DNA from: UBA7672 sp038326205
GTDB lineage: Bacteria > Pseudomonadota > Alphaproteobacteria > Caulobacterales > Hyphomonadaceae
Assembly: GCA_038326205.1 (NCBI GenBank)
Contig: JBBQJV010000009.1
Location: forward strand, 17,323-81,322
Length of the DNA stretch: 64,000 nt
Direction of reading: 5' to 3'
Shown here piece by piece: positions 1 through 9,450 of the stretch. How positions within the stretch are numbered: position 1 is the first letter of the stretch; each line of letters starts with the position of its first letter. The translations under genes and the position numbers were made by a program. The notes beneath the pieces are model-generated. The model ran no database searches, was not told the origin of the DNA, and saw nothing but the letters and a program-made list of their open reading frames with translations.

Positions 1-353
1 ATCTCCAGCGTCTTGATCTTCCTGCCGGAGCGGTCGAGGAAAACGATGTTGCTCTCGCCCGGCGACACGCCCATCACAGCCACGCGGCGCCGATCACGCG
101 CAACAACGTTGGCTATCTTGTCGTTGGCGATGATCACGTCGTCGATGTCGGTGTCGAACTCGAGCATGTAGGACTTGTTGACGGTGAGCGTCAGCACCTC
201 GGTCGAATCCGGGCCGGTGGCTTCGGGCATGGTGACGCGCTTCGCCGGATCACCGGCAAGGCCGTTCGACGGTTGCTGTTGTGCTGTCGCTGCAGCGCCC
301 AACGAGAGAGCGGCCGCGAGGCTCAGAAGTAGAGAGTTGCGAATGGTTGACAT
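1..353 (-). CDS. cpaC: Flp pilus secretin CpaC, N-terminal part (cut by window edge)
   Basis: This leftward gene runs off the left end of the window, so only about 117 N-terminal residues are visible. They show a cleavable signal peptide (hydrophobic stretch ending in an ATAQ-type cleavage region), then a pilus-assembly N-terminal (secretin BON-like) domain with the pattern of short beta strands around VTLTVNKSYMLEFD-like and VVARDRRRVAVMG sequence. CpaC/RcpA forms the outer-membrane channel through which Flp pili leave the cell. The start at 353 has GAGGA at good spacing and lies 8 nt after the cpaB stop, so the two are co-transcribed. The family call rests on the domain and the neighbours cpaA, cpaB and pilA; the secretin domain itself is outside the window. 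Confidence 0.85.
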   Translation of the reverse strand, partial: MSTIRNSLLLSLAAALSLGAAATAQQQPSNGLAGDPAKRVTMPEATGPDSTEVLTLTVNKSYMLEFDTDIDDVIIANDKIANVVARDRRRVAVMGVSPGESNIVFLDRSGRKIKTLE

Positions 354-361
354 GGGCTTCC

Positions 362-1240
362 TCAACCTGCCGTCGCCGAAGCAACGGTTTCGTTCCCGTA
401 GCGGAAAACTTTCACGCCTTCGGCATCTTGCGCCACGCCGTCGCGATAGGCGCGACCCTGATTCGTAGCGCCGGTGGGCGCTGCCATGTCGGCGATGGAG
501 CGTAGCGTCAGCGAAATATCGCCGGCCTTGCGTGCGGTGTTCAGCAGTGTTGCGTCGCGATCCGTCAGTTCCAACGTTGCGCGCGACCCGACGATGGCGG
601 CGCCCTGCCCGGCCTTCGTTTCCTCAGAACCTTCCGCTAGCGGGGGGCCATAAATCGCATCGATGGCCAGCACGCGGATGTTCGCGAGGATCAGATCCGA
701 CCGGATACCCTGCAGCGCGTTTCCGCCGCCGCCATTCCCGTCCTGCACTTCGCGTGTGACGATGACATCGACACGGTCATTGGGCTGGATGAAACCACCG
801 GCCGCCGTCTCTGCCTCGATCTGCACCGAAACGGCGCGCATGCCTGGCGTCATCATCACCGACATGAAACCCGACGAGCCAGGCTGCACCAGTTTGGTGA
901 CTGTGACGGGCTCTCCGTTCACCAGCTCCGTACGCGCAACCGCACCGACCATCTTTTCGAGGGCGTCAGGTTGTTTTTCCTTGTCGACGAAGGCGTCCAT
1001 CGGCGCATCCGCCGGCCATTCCTGCCAACGTAGATCGTCGAGCGAGACGAATTTCCCAGCCGGGATCGCGATGTTCGCAACCAGAATGAGTTTTTTCGGA
1101 ACCTCAGCGGGCTGTGCAATAGCCACTGGCGTTTCCGAGGCGGTCGCCTGGCTCGGCGATTGCACGGTGCGCACCAGGAATACGGCTCCGATCGCTGCAC
1201 CAGCAGCAACCAGAAGAATGATCAGTCGCATAGGCGACAT
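362..1240 (-). CDS. cpaB: Flp pilus assembly protein CpaB (RcpC)
   Basis: The 292-residue product has one N-terminal membrane segment (about residues 5-24), a proline-rich linker, then an SAF/CpaB-type domain beginning near residue 50 (KLILVANIAIPAG, followed by the DLRWQEWP motif) and a larger C-terminal domain containing NDRVDVIVTRE, typical of CpaB/RcpC. CpaB is a periplasmic partner of the CpaC secretin in tad/cpa pilus machines. It sits between cpaA (180 bp upstream) and cpaC (8 bp downstream) on the same strand, the standard order in Caulobacterales. Length is normal for the family and nothing looks damaged. Confidence 0.93.
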   Translation of the reverse strand: MSPMRLIILLVAAGAAIGAVFLVRTVQSPSQATASETPVAIAQPAEVPKKLILVANIAIPAGKFVSLDDLRWQEWPADAPMDAFVDKEKQPDALEKMVGAVARTELVNGEPVTVTKLVQPGSSGFMSVMMTPGMRAVSVQIEAETAAGGFIQPNDRVDVIVTREVQDGNGGGGNALQGIRSDLILANIRVLAIDAIYGPPLAEGSEETKAGQGAAIVGSRATLELTDRDATLLNTARKAGDISLTLRSIADMAAPTGATNQGRAYRDGVAQDAEGVKVFRYGNETVASATAG

Positions 1241-1420
1241 GAATGCCCTCCGTCAGTCCCCACCAGGCCTAATGGGCCCGATCTTAAGACACGCAGACTT
1301 CCACGAGGGCTCTAAGGGAGAGTTAAAGCCGAGGCGTTCGCGGCGTTAACGAAAGACGATTTCTGTTAACCTTGGTATATCGATTGCAAGCTTATGGAGC
1401 GGCAAAAGTCCGTCCGAAGG

Positions 1421-1939
1421 TCACGCCGAGAAGCCCGCCATACCTGCTGCGAGCACCGGAGAACCCGGCGCGGCCAGCAGTGCCCCAATTGCAATCGCCA
1501 CGGCGTAAGGCGCGCCCTCTTCCGGCGACAACAGGCGCGAAATCCAGGGTTTGTCGCTCTTGATCTGCATGCGGCGCAGCGCGATCAGCACGCCGGCAAG
1601 TGCGCCACCAGCGATCGCCATACCCAGCACGAACGGCGCGCTTGCGCCAAGGCCCGTCCACAGCGAGGCCGCCGCGATCACCTTTGCGTCGCCGCCGCCG
1701 AACACGTTGATATAGAACAGCACGGCGCAACCGATCAGTACGGCCGCACCGAAAACGAGATGCCAGCCGATCTGTTCGGGCGAGAGACCCGCGGCGAAAG
1801 CCGCAGGAACGAAGACGGCGGCGAGCGTGATCGACACCCAATTCGGAATCGTCATCGTCGAGACGTCATGCCAGGCGGCGTAGATCAGCAGTAGCGGGAA
1901 GGCCAGGCAGAGCAGCGACGTGATCATCCATCCACCCAT
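1421..1939 (-). CDS. cpaA: Prepilin peptidase CpaA (TadV type)
   Basis: The 172-residue protein is almost entirely hydrophobic with about five membrane segments. It carries the two catalytic aspartates of the A24 aspartic prepilin peptidases: D25 in AWHDVSTMTIPNW and D84 in FGGGDAKV. This is the short peptidase form without the N-methyltransferase domain, as in tad/cpa systems. It would process the Flp pilin encoded just upstream. An internal ATG at residue 5 is an alternative start; neither start has a strong ribosome-binding site. It follows pilA after a strong terminator, so it is probably expressed by readthrough or from its own promoter. Confidence 0.93.
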   Translation of the reverse strand: MGGWMITSLLCLAFPLLLIYAAWHDVSTMTIPNWVSITLAAVFVPAAFAAGLSPEQIGWHLVFGAAVLIGCAVLFYINVFGGGDAKVIAAASLWTGLGASAPFVLGMAIAGGALAGVLIALRRMQIKSDKPWISRLLSPEEGAPYAVAIAIGALLAAPGSPVLAAGMAGFSA

Positions 1940-2014
1940 CTTTTCTTGTTATCTGGGTAAGTTGACAGAATTCACTGAAGGAATTCTTGACCAACCAAGT
2001 ATTCGCAAAAGAAA

Positions 2015-2043
2015 GAAGCCGCGGACCGAGGGTCCGCGGCTTC
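2015..2043 (-). terminator. Intrinsic terminator after pilA
   Basis: A perfect 13-bp stem (arms 2015-2027 and 2031-2043) with a 3-nt loop is followed on the minus strand by a T-rich run, TTTCTTTTGCG. It lies 44 bp after the pilin stop and ahead of cpaA. It probably ends most pilin transcripts, so that pilin mRNA greatly exceeds that of the assembly genes. Confidence 0.85.
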
Positions 2044-2086
2044 AAACTTGGTGCAATCTCAGGCCGGCTTAGACGCCGGCCGCGGA

Positions 2087-2245
2087 TTACATGGCAGCCG
2101 AGACCGTGTTGAAGGTCGCGTTGGCCGACGAGCCGAGCTGGCTCACGCCGCCGATGACGGCAACGGCGATCAGAGCGGCGATGAGGCCGTATTCGATCGC
2201 GGTCGCGCCGGATTTATTTTTCAGGAATTTCATGACGTTTTTCAT
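2087..2245 (-). CDS. pilA: Flp/Fap-type major pilin
   Basis: The 52-residue product has a short basic leader (KNVMKFLKNKSG), then the class IVb processing site G/ATAIEYGLIAAL with the conserved glutamate and tyrosine, and a hydrophobic helix ending in a short tail. These are the marks of Flp pilins, which are cut by CpaA after the glycine and polymerise into tad pili. The start at 2245 has GGAGAAG upstream; an in-frame ATG four codons later would also keep the full leader. A longer upstream reading frame lacks a ribosome-binding site and would spoil the leader. Downstream lies a strong terminator, then cpaA, cpaB and cpaC on the same strand. Confidence 0.93.
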   Translation of the reverse strand: MKNVMKFLKNKSGATAIEYGLIAALIAVAVIGGVSQLGSSANATFNTVSAAM

Positions 2246-2572
2246 GTGTGCTTCTCCGCTATGCATGACTTTTATATCCCACAGCGAAGTACCATCACCC
2301 GCAGTAGGTATTTTCAGTTCTACATGCACTGCATTGACATCACGTAAAACAGCCGACGAATTTGCATGTATTCGCGTTCACAGCTGCTTAACTATGTTTG
2401 TTGACATGCCGTTCAATACTTTAAACAGACTCCTAATACGCCAGCCCCCGCGCCCTGCCCCCTACTAAGGAATCGCGCGCGCGAGTCATGCGCATACGCA
2501 CGCCGCCGCTTTTAGCCATTGATTCAGTCTTGCTCCCTATCGTCGCAACATAGGTCCGCAGGAGCGACACCC
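2246..2572. promoter_or_regulatory. Divergent intergenic region, pilA / pilus N-domain protein
   Basis: These 327 bp hold no gene. They separate the leftward pilin from the rightward pilus-domain protein and must contain both promoters. On the minus strand an A/T-rich ATATAAAA stretch lies about 25-30 bp upstream of the pilin start and could be part of a -10 region. No clear operator palindrome was seen. Confidence 0.4.
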
Positions 2573-3013
2573 ATGACGAAGAAAATTTTCGCTGCCGTCG
2601 CATTCTTCATGGCGCTCGCACCCGCTGCAGCAGCCGATCCGTTCAGCGTCAAGGTCGACCAGACCGTCACGCTGAGGCTGACGTCGGCCGCCAACTCGGT
2701 TGTCATCGGCAATGCCACGGTCGCTGACGTCTCCGTCGCCGACGCACGCACGCTGCTGATCACTGGCAAGGCCTTCGGCTCCACCAACCTCACAGTTCTC
2801 GATCGCGCCGGCAACACGATCTACACGAACCAGCTTGTCGTTGGCGGCGAGCCCGAAGATGGCATGACCATCATCCGCGCCGGCGGCACCTACTCGTATT
2901 CATGTGTCGACAAGTGCCGCGCGACCCCAATGGTGGGCGATGCTCCGAACCACTTTACCGATGTGATGACGACCGTCACCGGCAAGGAAGCCACCGCCAA
3001 GGGAAGCAACTAG
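2573..3013 (+). CDS. Secreted protein with pilus-assembly N-terminal domain
   Basis: The 146-residue protein has a signal peptide (about residues 1-21, ending AAAAD) followed by one pilus-assembly/secretin N-terminal domain (DPFSVKVDQTVTLRL, then VVIGNATVADVSV and LLITGKAFGSTNLTVLD), the same fold found at the start of CpaC. Here the domain stands alone: after about residue 100 there is only a short tail with two cysteines (SYSCVDKCRA) that may form a disulfide. The start at 2573 has AGGAG upstream. Divergent placement from pilA suggests a role in Flp pilus assembly, perhaps at the secretin, but no precise function is known to me. Confidence 0.8.
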   Translation: MTKKIFAAVAFFMALAPAAAADPFSVKVDQTVTLRLTSAANSVVIGNATVADVSVADARTLLITGKAFGSTNLTVLDRAGNTIYTNQLVVGGEPEDGMTIIRAGGTYSYSCVDKCRATPMVGDAPNHFTDVMTTVTGKEATAKGSN

Positions 3014-3054
3014 CTTTCTGGAGTGTAGGCACGCCTGGCCTTGGTGCGCCGCTC

Positions 3055-4554
3055 TCAATGAGCCGGCGGCGTCTCGAATTCCAGTTTGCCCTTCGCGCCT
3101 GTCTCCGGCTTAAGCAGGAACATCAGGCCAAGCCCCACCGCGAGCAGCAGGATCACAGGCGAGAAGCCGATACGCTGGTCGTTGAACGTCCGCGTCGCCC
3201 ACTCGGTCAGCATCGGTCCCAACCACACGGTCGCCGTGCTGGAGAGCGCAAAGAGTCCGTAGAATTCCGCCACGCGCTCGCGCGGCGCTAGCACCACCAT
3301 CATGTAGCGGCTGGTCGATATATTTGCGGCGGCCAGCGCGGCAACCAGCGCGATCACCGCGAGATAGAAGACATCCGACCCGCTGTCGAAGATGCCTAGA
3401 CCGTGCATCGTACCGCTCGACGGGATCAAGCCGTAGAGGATGGACTCCTTCGTCGTGCCGAGCGCGATCAGCATCACGACGCACAGCGCGCCAAGCTGGA
3501 TCATGATCGCCTTGCGTGGCCCGTACGCTCTGTCCATCACGCCGGCGAGCCACAGACCGCCGATGACGCCAAAGACCGACGCCCAGATCCCGTAGACGAC
3601 GTTCTCGACGAAGCCCCAGCCCAGCACCCCCGACGAAAACACGCCGCCGAGCGCCAGCAGCGCTATGATGCCATCCTTGAAGATCAGAGCGGCTAGCAGG
3701 TATTTCATGGCCTCTGGAAACTGGCGGAACAGGCCCTTGAAATAGTCGACAATGCCCAACGCCGACGCGACCGGATTGAATTTGCCGCCCTTCGAGAAGA
3801 CCTCGCGCGCAGCGCCTGACCATGTGCCTCCCAGCGGTGCGCCATCGGGTACGTAGAGGAAGAACGGGACGACGAAGACGAGGAGCCACAGGGCGACAAT
3901 CGGCCCGGCGCCGCGCTGCAACACAAAGCCTGTGCTCGCATCTCCCAACGCCGGCATCGACAGGCCAACGATGGCAAGTCCACCCAGCGCCAGCGCCGAC
4001 GACAGCTGGCCCAGACCAATGCCCGCGCCGGAAATCTGAGACAGCGCATCAGGCCGCCCGGCCGCGCGCAGCATCGCGTTGTGCATCATCTCGGAATAGG
4101 TGTAGCCGACGAAGCCGAGCACCAGCAGCATCATCGTGCCATAAAGCCCGAGCCCGCCGGTCGGAGGATTAAACACGCCCGCGGCATCTGTGCTTCCCGG
4201 CAGCGACCACCAAAGTGACGCGCCGCTGATCATCAGCATGGCGATGAAGACCAGCATCATCGGCTTGCGCTTGCCGCCGCGATCGATCATCGCGCCCAGC
4301 ACCGGCGCTGTCAGCGCGCCGATAATGCCGGCCCATTTGGTCGCCTCAGCGACAGTCGCCTGCCCGAGCACCGGGTCGCCGACAATGTATTGCGCGAAGT
4401 AGGGCGGGAAGACGTACGTCACGATCAGCATGAAATACGGATTGCGTGCGAATTCGAACAGAGCCCAGGAGAAGCCAGGCGGAGACGTGAGTCCGCCCGT
4501 TCCAGGAATTACCCGCTGCGCGTCAGCAGCCTGCGCCGGCGAGGCGTCGGTCAT
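3055..4554 (-). CDS. UMF1/Atg22-type major facilitator transporter
   Basis: The 499-residue protein has about 12 membrane segments. Its N-terminal WALFEFARNPYFMLIVTYVFPPYFA and the following loop GAMIDRGGKRKP match the UMF1 (Atg22-like) branch of the major facilitator superfamily, which has a characteristic aspartate or glutamate in the first helix. Related proteins in yeast export amino acids from the vacuole; bacterial substrates are mostly unknown. The start at 4554 has GAGG 7 nt upstream. It is the last gene of a leftward series that includes amn, but the 167-bp gap makes co-transcription uncertain. Substrate cannot be read from sequence. Confidence 0.8.
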   Translation of the reverse strand: MTDASPAQAADAQRVIPGTGGLTSPPGFSWALFEFARNPYFMLIVTYVFPPYFAQYIVGDPVLGQATVAEATKWAGIIGALTAPVLGAMIDRGGKRKPMMLVFIAMLMISGASLWWSLPGSTDAAGVFNPPTGGLGLYGTMMLLVLGFVGYTYSEMMHNAMLRAAGRPDALSQISGAGIGLGQLSSALALGGLAIVGLSMPALGDASTGFVLQRGAGPIVALWLLVFVVPFFLYVPDGAPLGGTWSGAAREVFSKGGKFNPVASALGIVDYFKGLFRQFPEAMKYLLAALIFKDGIIALLALGGVFSSGVLGWGFVENVVYGIWASVFGVIGGLWLAGVMDRAYGPRKAIMIQLGALCVVMLIALGTTKESILYGLIPSSGTMHGLGIFDSGSDVFYLAVIALVAALAAANISTSRYMMVVLAPRERVAEFYGLFALSSTATVWLGPMLTEWATRTFNDQRIGFSPVILLLAVGLGLMFLLKPETGAKGKLEFETPPAH

Positions 4555-4721
4555 GTGTGGTCCTCAGCCATGAGTGGCCGGACAGAGGCGCGTATCATGA
4601 TTGACCTCGACGGGGCGGTCGATTGCAGACCCGACCGTGCAGCAGATTCGGCGCTCAGGGATAGCCCCGACATCCGAGTCTTCAGGGGGTATTCGCGCCC
4701 TTACCTCGCGGAAGGATGGAC

Positions 4722-6197
4722 CTACCGGAAAGGAGGCTCATAGAACGACCGGAGTTTCCGCGAATGCAACGCATCGCCCCCTGCCCGCGCTAGGCTCTCC
4801 AGCGTCTCGATGCCGATGCGGATGTGTTCGCCGATGGCCCGCTCGTAGAACCGGTTCGCCGCTCCCGCCAGCTTAATCTCGCCATGCAAAGGCTTGTCCG
4901 ACACGCACAACAGCACGCCATAGGGCACGCGCATGCGATAGCCGTTGGCCGCGATGGTGGCGCTTTCCATATCGATGGCGATGGCGCGCGACTTGTTGAA
5001 CCGCTTGGAAGAGTCGCTAAACCGCAGCTCCCAGTTGCGATCGTCCGTGGTCACCACCGTGCCCGTGCGGAGGCGCTGCTTAAGCCCGTCACCGATCTCG
5101 CCGGTCACTTTCTTGGCCGCATCCTGCAGCGCCACCTGCACCTCGGCGATCGGCGGCACGGGAATGTCGCGCGGCAACACCGAGTCCAGCACATGATCAT
5201 CGCGTAGATAGGCGTGCGCCAGCACATAGTCGCCAATGCGCTGCGAGTGCCGCAGGCCGCCGCAATGCCCGACCATGATCCAGCACTCCGGCCGCAATAC
5301 AGCCAAGTGATCCGTGATGGTCTTCGCGTTCGACGGCCCTACGCCAATGTTCACCAGCGTGATGCCCGAGCGATCATGCGCCATCAGGTGATAGGCTGGC
5401 ATCTGATGACGCCGCCATGGCCCGTCATTCACCTTCTGCGCGCCGTCCTTCGTTTTCGCATCAATGACGATGCCGCCCGGCGCCGACAGCTTCTTGTAGG
5501 GACCCGGCTGTTTCAGGCGCTCGATCGACCATTCGACGAAATGGTCAACATAGCGGTGATAGTTCGTGAACAGGATGTAGCGCTGTACATCTTCGAACGG
5601 CGTGCCGGTATAGTGCTTCAGGCGTTGCAGCGAAAAATCGATCCGCGGCCCATCGAACAGCGCCAGCGGCCTCACGCCGTCGGTGTTGAAGAATCCGCCA
5701 TCCTGCACTTCGGCGTCGATCACCTCGTCACCGATCAGCTCCAGCCGCGGGGTTGGAAACCAGCGCGCAAACTCCGCCGGCGGCAGAGCCTCGGCGTCGA
5801 TGTTGTTCGCGTGCTCCAGCACGTAAGGATACGGAATTTCCGACTTCGACACGACGACGTCGAGGGTCACCGCAAAGTCCGCGCAGATCTGCTCCAGCTG
5901 CTCCAGGAAGTACGATCTGAAGAATGCCGGCTGCGTAATCGTGCTGACGTAAAGTCCGCCTTCGGAGAGTTTGGCGAAAGCGCGCGACAGGGGTGGCACC
6001 GGCCCGTTCGGATCATATGCCAGCCGCAGCTCGGGATAGCAGAAATCCCCCCGAATGCGGGCAGCAGGATCGGGCGTCTCGCCCTTTGTCACGAACGCTT
6101 CCAGGGCCGCGCGCAATCGCGCTACCGCCGCGTCATAGAGTTCGGTTGCTTTGTCGATGGCCTGAGAAGGCGAAAGGGTCCCCGTCATTGGGGACAC
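4722..6197 (-). CDS. amn: AMP nucleosidase
   Basis: The 491-residue protein matches the length and layout of bacterial AMP nucleosidases: an N-terminal AMP-specific domain (about residues 1-180) and a C-terminal nucleoside-phosphorylase-like domain with NIGVGPSNAKTITDHLA, WIMVGHCGGLRHSQ and the DMESATIAANG segment that contacts ribose. The enzyme hydrolyses AMP to adenine and ribose 5-phosphate and helps control the AMP pool. It lies downstream of a glycosyltransferase (61-bp gap) with no obvious functional link. Family assignment is firm. Confidence 0.93.
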   Translation of the reverse strand: MSPMTGTLSPSQAIDKATELYDAAVARLRAALEAFVTKGETPDPAARIRGDFCYPELRLAYDPNGPVPPLSRAFAKLSEGGLYVSTITQPAFFRSYFLEQLEQICADFAVTLDVVVSKSEIPYPYVLEHANNIDAEALPPAEFARWFPTPRLELIGDEVIDAEVQDGGFFNTDGVRPLALFDGPRIDFSLQRLKHYTGTPFEDVQRYILFTNYHRYVDHFVEWSIERLKQPGPYKKLSAPGGIVIDAKTKDGAQKVNDGPWRRHQMPAYHLMAHDRSGITLVNIGVGPSNAKTITDHLAVLRPECWIMVGHCGGLRHSQRIGDYVLAHAYLRDDHVLDSVLPRDIPVPPIAEVQVALQDAAKKVTGEIGDGLKQRLRTGTVVTTDDRNWELRFSDSSKRFNKSRAIAIDMESATIAANGYRMRVPYGVLLCVSDKPLHGEIKLAGAANRFYERAIGEHIRIGIETLESLARAGGDALHSRKLRSFYEPPFR

Positions 6198-6258
6198 CTA
6201 ATTCCCCGCCGCCCGCTCGTCAACGCACCCCTGAGGGACACCGTCGCGCCGGCCTCGA

Positions 6259-7494
6259 TCAGCCTGCCCGCGCCGCCATTTCCGCGTCGATCAGGCTGAG
6301 CCAAGCCGGCTCGCACACCGATACCCGGTCGAAATCGCGCACCACCGTCTGCCGGGCAGCCCGCCGCAACCCACTGTAACGGGCAGGGTCGCGGCAGATA
6401 TCCGCCAGTTTCGCGGCCAGTCCTTCATGATCGAAGAAATCGACCAGGAGGCCGTTCGCTCCATCCCGGAGCACGTCCCGCACCGGCGCGGTATCGGACC
6501 CCACGACCAGACATTCGCACGCCATCGCATCCAGAAGCGACCATGACAGCACGAAGGGGTAAGTGAGATAGACATGCGCCGTCGAAATCGACAGCGCCTC
6601 AAGCAGGCTCGCGTAGGGCAGCTGGCCCGTGAAGTGTACCCGCGAGGCGTCGATCTGCGCGCCAACTTCGCTCAGCAGGATCTGCTTCCACGTCGTGCCC
6701 TGCGGCGGTGGCCGGCCATACCCTTCCGGGTTCTCGGATCCCACGATCAGCACGCGTGCGTCCGGAACAGCCTTCTGGAAAGCCGGCAGCGCCCGCATGA
6801 AGGTGTGAAATCCGCGCAGTGGCTCAAGGAACCGATTGATGAACGTAATCAGTGGCGCTCCCCGCGGGATCCGGACACCATCGGCCAGCACAAGCTCGCT
6901 GCTTGTCCGCGGCGTGGTCGTTCGGGTGTCGATGCCTTCGTGAATCACGACCGTCCGTTCACGGAATGGCGCTGGAAGCAGGCTCGCCTGGAACGGGGTC
7001 GATGCGACGATCCGGCTCGCAGTCGCATAGCACATCGCCAGCCCGGCGTTCTTGGCGTGCACCCGCGCGAGGTCGTTCAACGAACCTAACGGAAATTCGG
7101 GATCAAAATTCACGTCGGAGCCGCGACCTTTATAGTAGAACTCGCCGATCTGGATCTGCGGGGCGCCGGGAAACACCTCGGCGAGGAACAGCATCTCTCC
7201 CCAGCCGGGATGACCGATGATGATGTCCGGCTCAAAACCCTGGGCTTTCAGGCCGGCGGCGCACTCGGCGGCGGCGTAGCCACGCATGATGTCCGCCTCT
7301 GCTCGGACGGCAAGATCGAACATGCCCGGTGTTGTTCCGCGCGACAGGCTCCAGCGGAGCGTGGGCACGTCCGGCAGATCGGTGCCTGTCGACCCATTGA
7401 TCAGCGCACACCGCCACCCTCTGCTACGAAGCGCGCTGCCAAGAAACTGAAACCGGCCCGGCGCGCCGTTATGGACAAAGAGGACTGACGGCAT
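6259..7494 (-). CDS. GT4-type glycosyltransferase
   Basis: The 411-residue protein has two Rossmann-like halves. The N-terminal half begins MPSVLFVHNGAPGRF and contains FEPDIIIGHPGWGE; the C-terminal half has the LITFINRFLEPLRGFHTFMRAL element and the late segment AHVYLTYPFVLSWSLLDAMACE, which places the nucleotide-sugar-binding acidic residue typical of GT4 enzymes. It has no membrane segment. The gene starts 12 nt after the channel-like gene, so the two are probably one transcript. Acceptor and sugar cannot be deduced; no other polysaccharide genes are nearby. Confidence 0.82.
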   Translation of the reverse strand: MPSVLFVHNGAPGRFQFLGSALRSRGWRCALINGSTGTDLPDVPTLRWSLSRGTTPGMFDLAVRAEADIMRGYAAAECAAGLKAQGFEPDIIIGHPGWGEMLFLAEVFPGAPQIQIGEFYYKGRGSDVNFDPEFPLGSLNDLARVHAKNAGLAMCYATASRIVASTPFQASLLPAPFRERTVVIHEGIDTRTTTPRTSSELVLADGVRIPRGAPLITFINRFLEPLRGFHTFMRALPAFQKAVPDARVLIVGSENPEGYGRPPPQGTTWKQILLSEVGAQIDASRVHFTGQLPYASLLEALSISTAHVYLTYPFVLSWSLLDAMACECLVVGSDTAPVRDVLRDGANGLLVDFFDHEGLAAKLADICRDPARYSGLRRAARQTVVRDFDRVSVCEPAWLSLIDAEMAARAG

Positions 7495-7506
7495 GAACTG
7501 TTCCCC

Positions 7507-9423
7507 TCACCCCCGCGCCAGCACGACAATCCCATCCGCCGCCGTGTACGTGCGCATCGCCTGCTTGTTCGGGTTGACCACCACGCCGCCCATGTGCCGT
7601 GCGCCGCGATCCGTGACGTCCTGCTTGTAGCCGATGGCCACCTCGCCTCGCCGCCGCGCCGCTTCGATCACGGTGTGAAAATTCACCGGACGGCCGACCG
7701 CTACATAGTCCGTAACGGGACGGATATAGACCTCGGATCCCTTCTCATCGAGGAGCTCTGCAAAGATCGCCGACAGGAATCGGTTCTCCGACGCCTGCGC
7801 CAGCATGAGACTCACCAGCTGGCTCGAGACCACGAAGTCATCCGCGCGCGTCACTTCGGCCAGCGCCCGGTTGCGCGAATCCGCCATCTCGCTGACCACG
7901 TTGATGTACTTGCCCGCCGCATCCGCCAGCTTGCGGATCTGCAACAGCGTCACCAGCGTCCGCGTGTCCGCCGACTGAGCGGACATGCTGTCGGTATAGC
8001 CCAGCACGATGATGTGGTCGTAGGACGCGATGTCGAGCGACTTCAGCGCCTCGGCCCGCGTGGCGTCATTGAGCTGGTGCGTGATTGCGAGATGGGGGAA
8101 CATGCCGTTGAGCCGCGTCGCCTCGACCTCGAGCGGCACAGAGTCCGCCACAATATGTAGCGATGATCCCGACAGCAAGAAGCGCGATAGCTCCAGTGCA
8201 ATCGACGGCCCACGACGGTTCCATCCCAGCATCAGAATGCGCTCGGGGCCCTCCTTCACGGCCTTCTTCTCCGAGAGCGCACTTACATCCACCTCCCCGC
8301 GATCCTTGGGACGCGCCCGAATGGCAGATGAATTCTCGGCTATGACCACCACGCGCTCGCCGGGCTTCATTACCCGGTCCATCTCGGGGCTCAGATACAC
8401 TGTCTTGTCGTCGCAGAGGCCAATCAGCGTGCCTCGCTCAAACACCCCCAGCGCATCACCAAACGTCATGCCGATCACATTGTCCGCCTTCGCCGTATAG
8501 ATTTCGCTGCCCTCGAACCCGAGCAATTCCGAGAACACGGCGCTCAGGCCAGACTGGCGCGTCGACTGCACGAGGATGCGCGAGATTAGATCGTCTGCGA
8601 GCACGATCTGGACTTCGCTGCCGCCGACCGTTCTCGCGAGTTCGGCGTTTTGGGCCTCGCGTAGTTCTACTACGATGTCATAGGGCTCCGTTCGCCGCCC
8701 CGGCATGTTGGTGATGGCGAGTACCGTCTTGATCACCTGCGCGTCCGGATCGTCACCCGGCGGCGCCAGCACGATGATCGATTTCGCTGCATCCGGATTG
8801 ACGATGGCGAGATCGTTCAGCGCACACGGATCGCCGCTGCGCACGATGATACGCGTGCCATGCATCTTCGGCTGCTTGGCTGCGATCTCATCCTCCATCT
8901 CCACTTTGTCGCGGTCGGCGAGGATCACCACGCACGATCGCTTGTTGCCGATATTCGCAATCGCGAGCTCCGAGACGATGTCTACGATCGAAGGCGACCA
9001 GTTGAGGATGATCGTGTGTCCATTCTCCAGCACACGCGAGCGCCCCTTGCGCAGCTCGGAAATCCGTGACTCCAGACCCGAACTCAGGACGCCAATCAAC
9101 GCCGAGAAGATGAAGATGCCCGCGATCGTCACCGCCAGCATCACGACCCGATAGGGCCAGCCATTGTCGCCGCCGATCGTCCCGCTATCGAGCGTCCGCA
9201 TCAGCGATTCCCACCCGGTCTCGATGAAGTCGTGCGGCTCGCCGCCCTCAGGCGCGATGCCGAACACGACGACGAACGCGCTCGCCGTTATGATTATCAC
9301 TAGCGACAGCAGGCCCAGCCATCCGATCAGCGCAACCGTCCCGGCCGACATGCTCTTGTCGAACATGTAGCGCGCACGCTCGCCAAGGCTTGGCACTTTG
9401 CCCGGCCGGTTCTGCTCTGCCAT
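7507..9423 (-). CDS. CASTOR/POLLUX-like ion channel
   Basis: The 638-residue protein has two N-terminal membrane segments (about residues 28-54 and 92-113) around a pore-like loop (GWESLMRTLDSGTIGGDNGWPY), followed by two tandem RCK/TrkA-N-like cytoplasmic regions starting GHTIILNWSP and ERILMLGWNRRGPS. This layout is that of plant CASTOR/POLLUX nuclear cation channels and their bacterial homologues, which are K+ or Ca2+ channels gated by ligand binding to the RCK ring. The pore lacks a classical GYG filter. A glycosyltransferase follows 12 nt later. Ion specificity in bacteria is not established. Confidence 0.85.
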   Translation of the reverse strand: MAEQNRPGKVPSLGERARYMFDKSMSAGTVALIGWLGLLSLVIIITASAFVVVFGIAPEGGEPHDFIETGWESLMRTLDSGTIGGDNGWPYRVVMLAVTIAGIFIFSALIGVLSSGLESRISELRKGRSRVLENGHTIILNWSPSIVDIVSELAIANIGNKRSCVVILADRDKVEMEDEIAAKQPKMHGTRIIVRSGDPCALNDLAIVNPDAAKSIIVLAPPGDDPDAQVIKTVLAITNMPGRRTEPYDIVVELREAQNAELARTVGGSEVQIVLADDLISRILVQSTRQSGLSAVFSELLGFEGSEIYTAKADNVIGMTFGDALGVFERGTLIGLCDDKTVYLSPEMDRVMKPGERVVVIAENSSAIRARPKDRGEVDVSALSEKKAVKEGPERILMLGWNRRGPSIALELSRFLLSGSSLHIVADSVPLEVEATRLNGMFPHLAITHQLNDATRAEALKSLDIASYDHIIVLGYTDSMSAQSADTRTLVTLLQIRKLADAAGKYINVVSEMADSRNRALAEVTRADDFVVSSQLVSLMLAQASENRFLSAIFAELLDEKGSEVYIRPVTDYVAVGRPVNFHTVIEAARRRGEVAIGYKQDVTDRGARHMGGVVVNPNKQAMRTYTAADGIVVLARG

Positions 9424-9450
9424 GTCCCAAATCCCCTAGACGCCTGTCGC

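Noticed and set aside
5214..6299. Plus-strand frame of 361 codons opposite amn
   Set aside because: Arginine- and histidine-rich composition typical of the antisense of a GC-rich gene; amn is certain.
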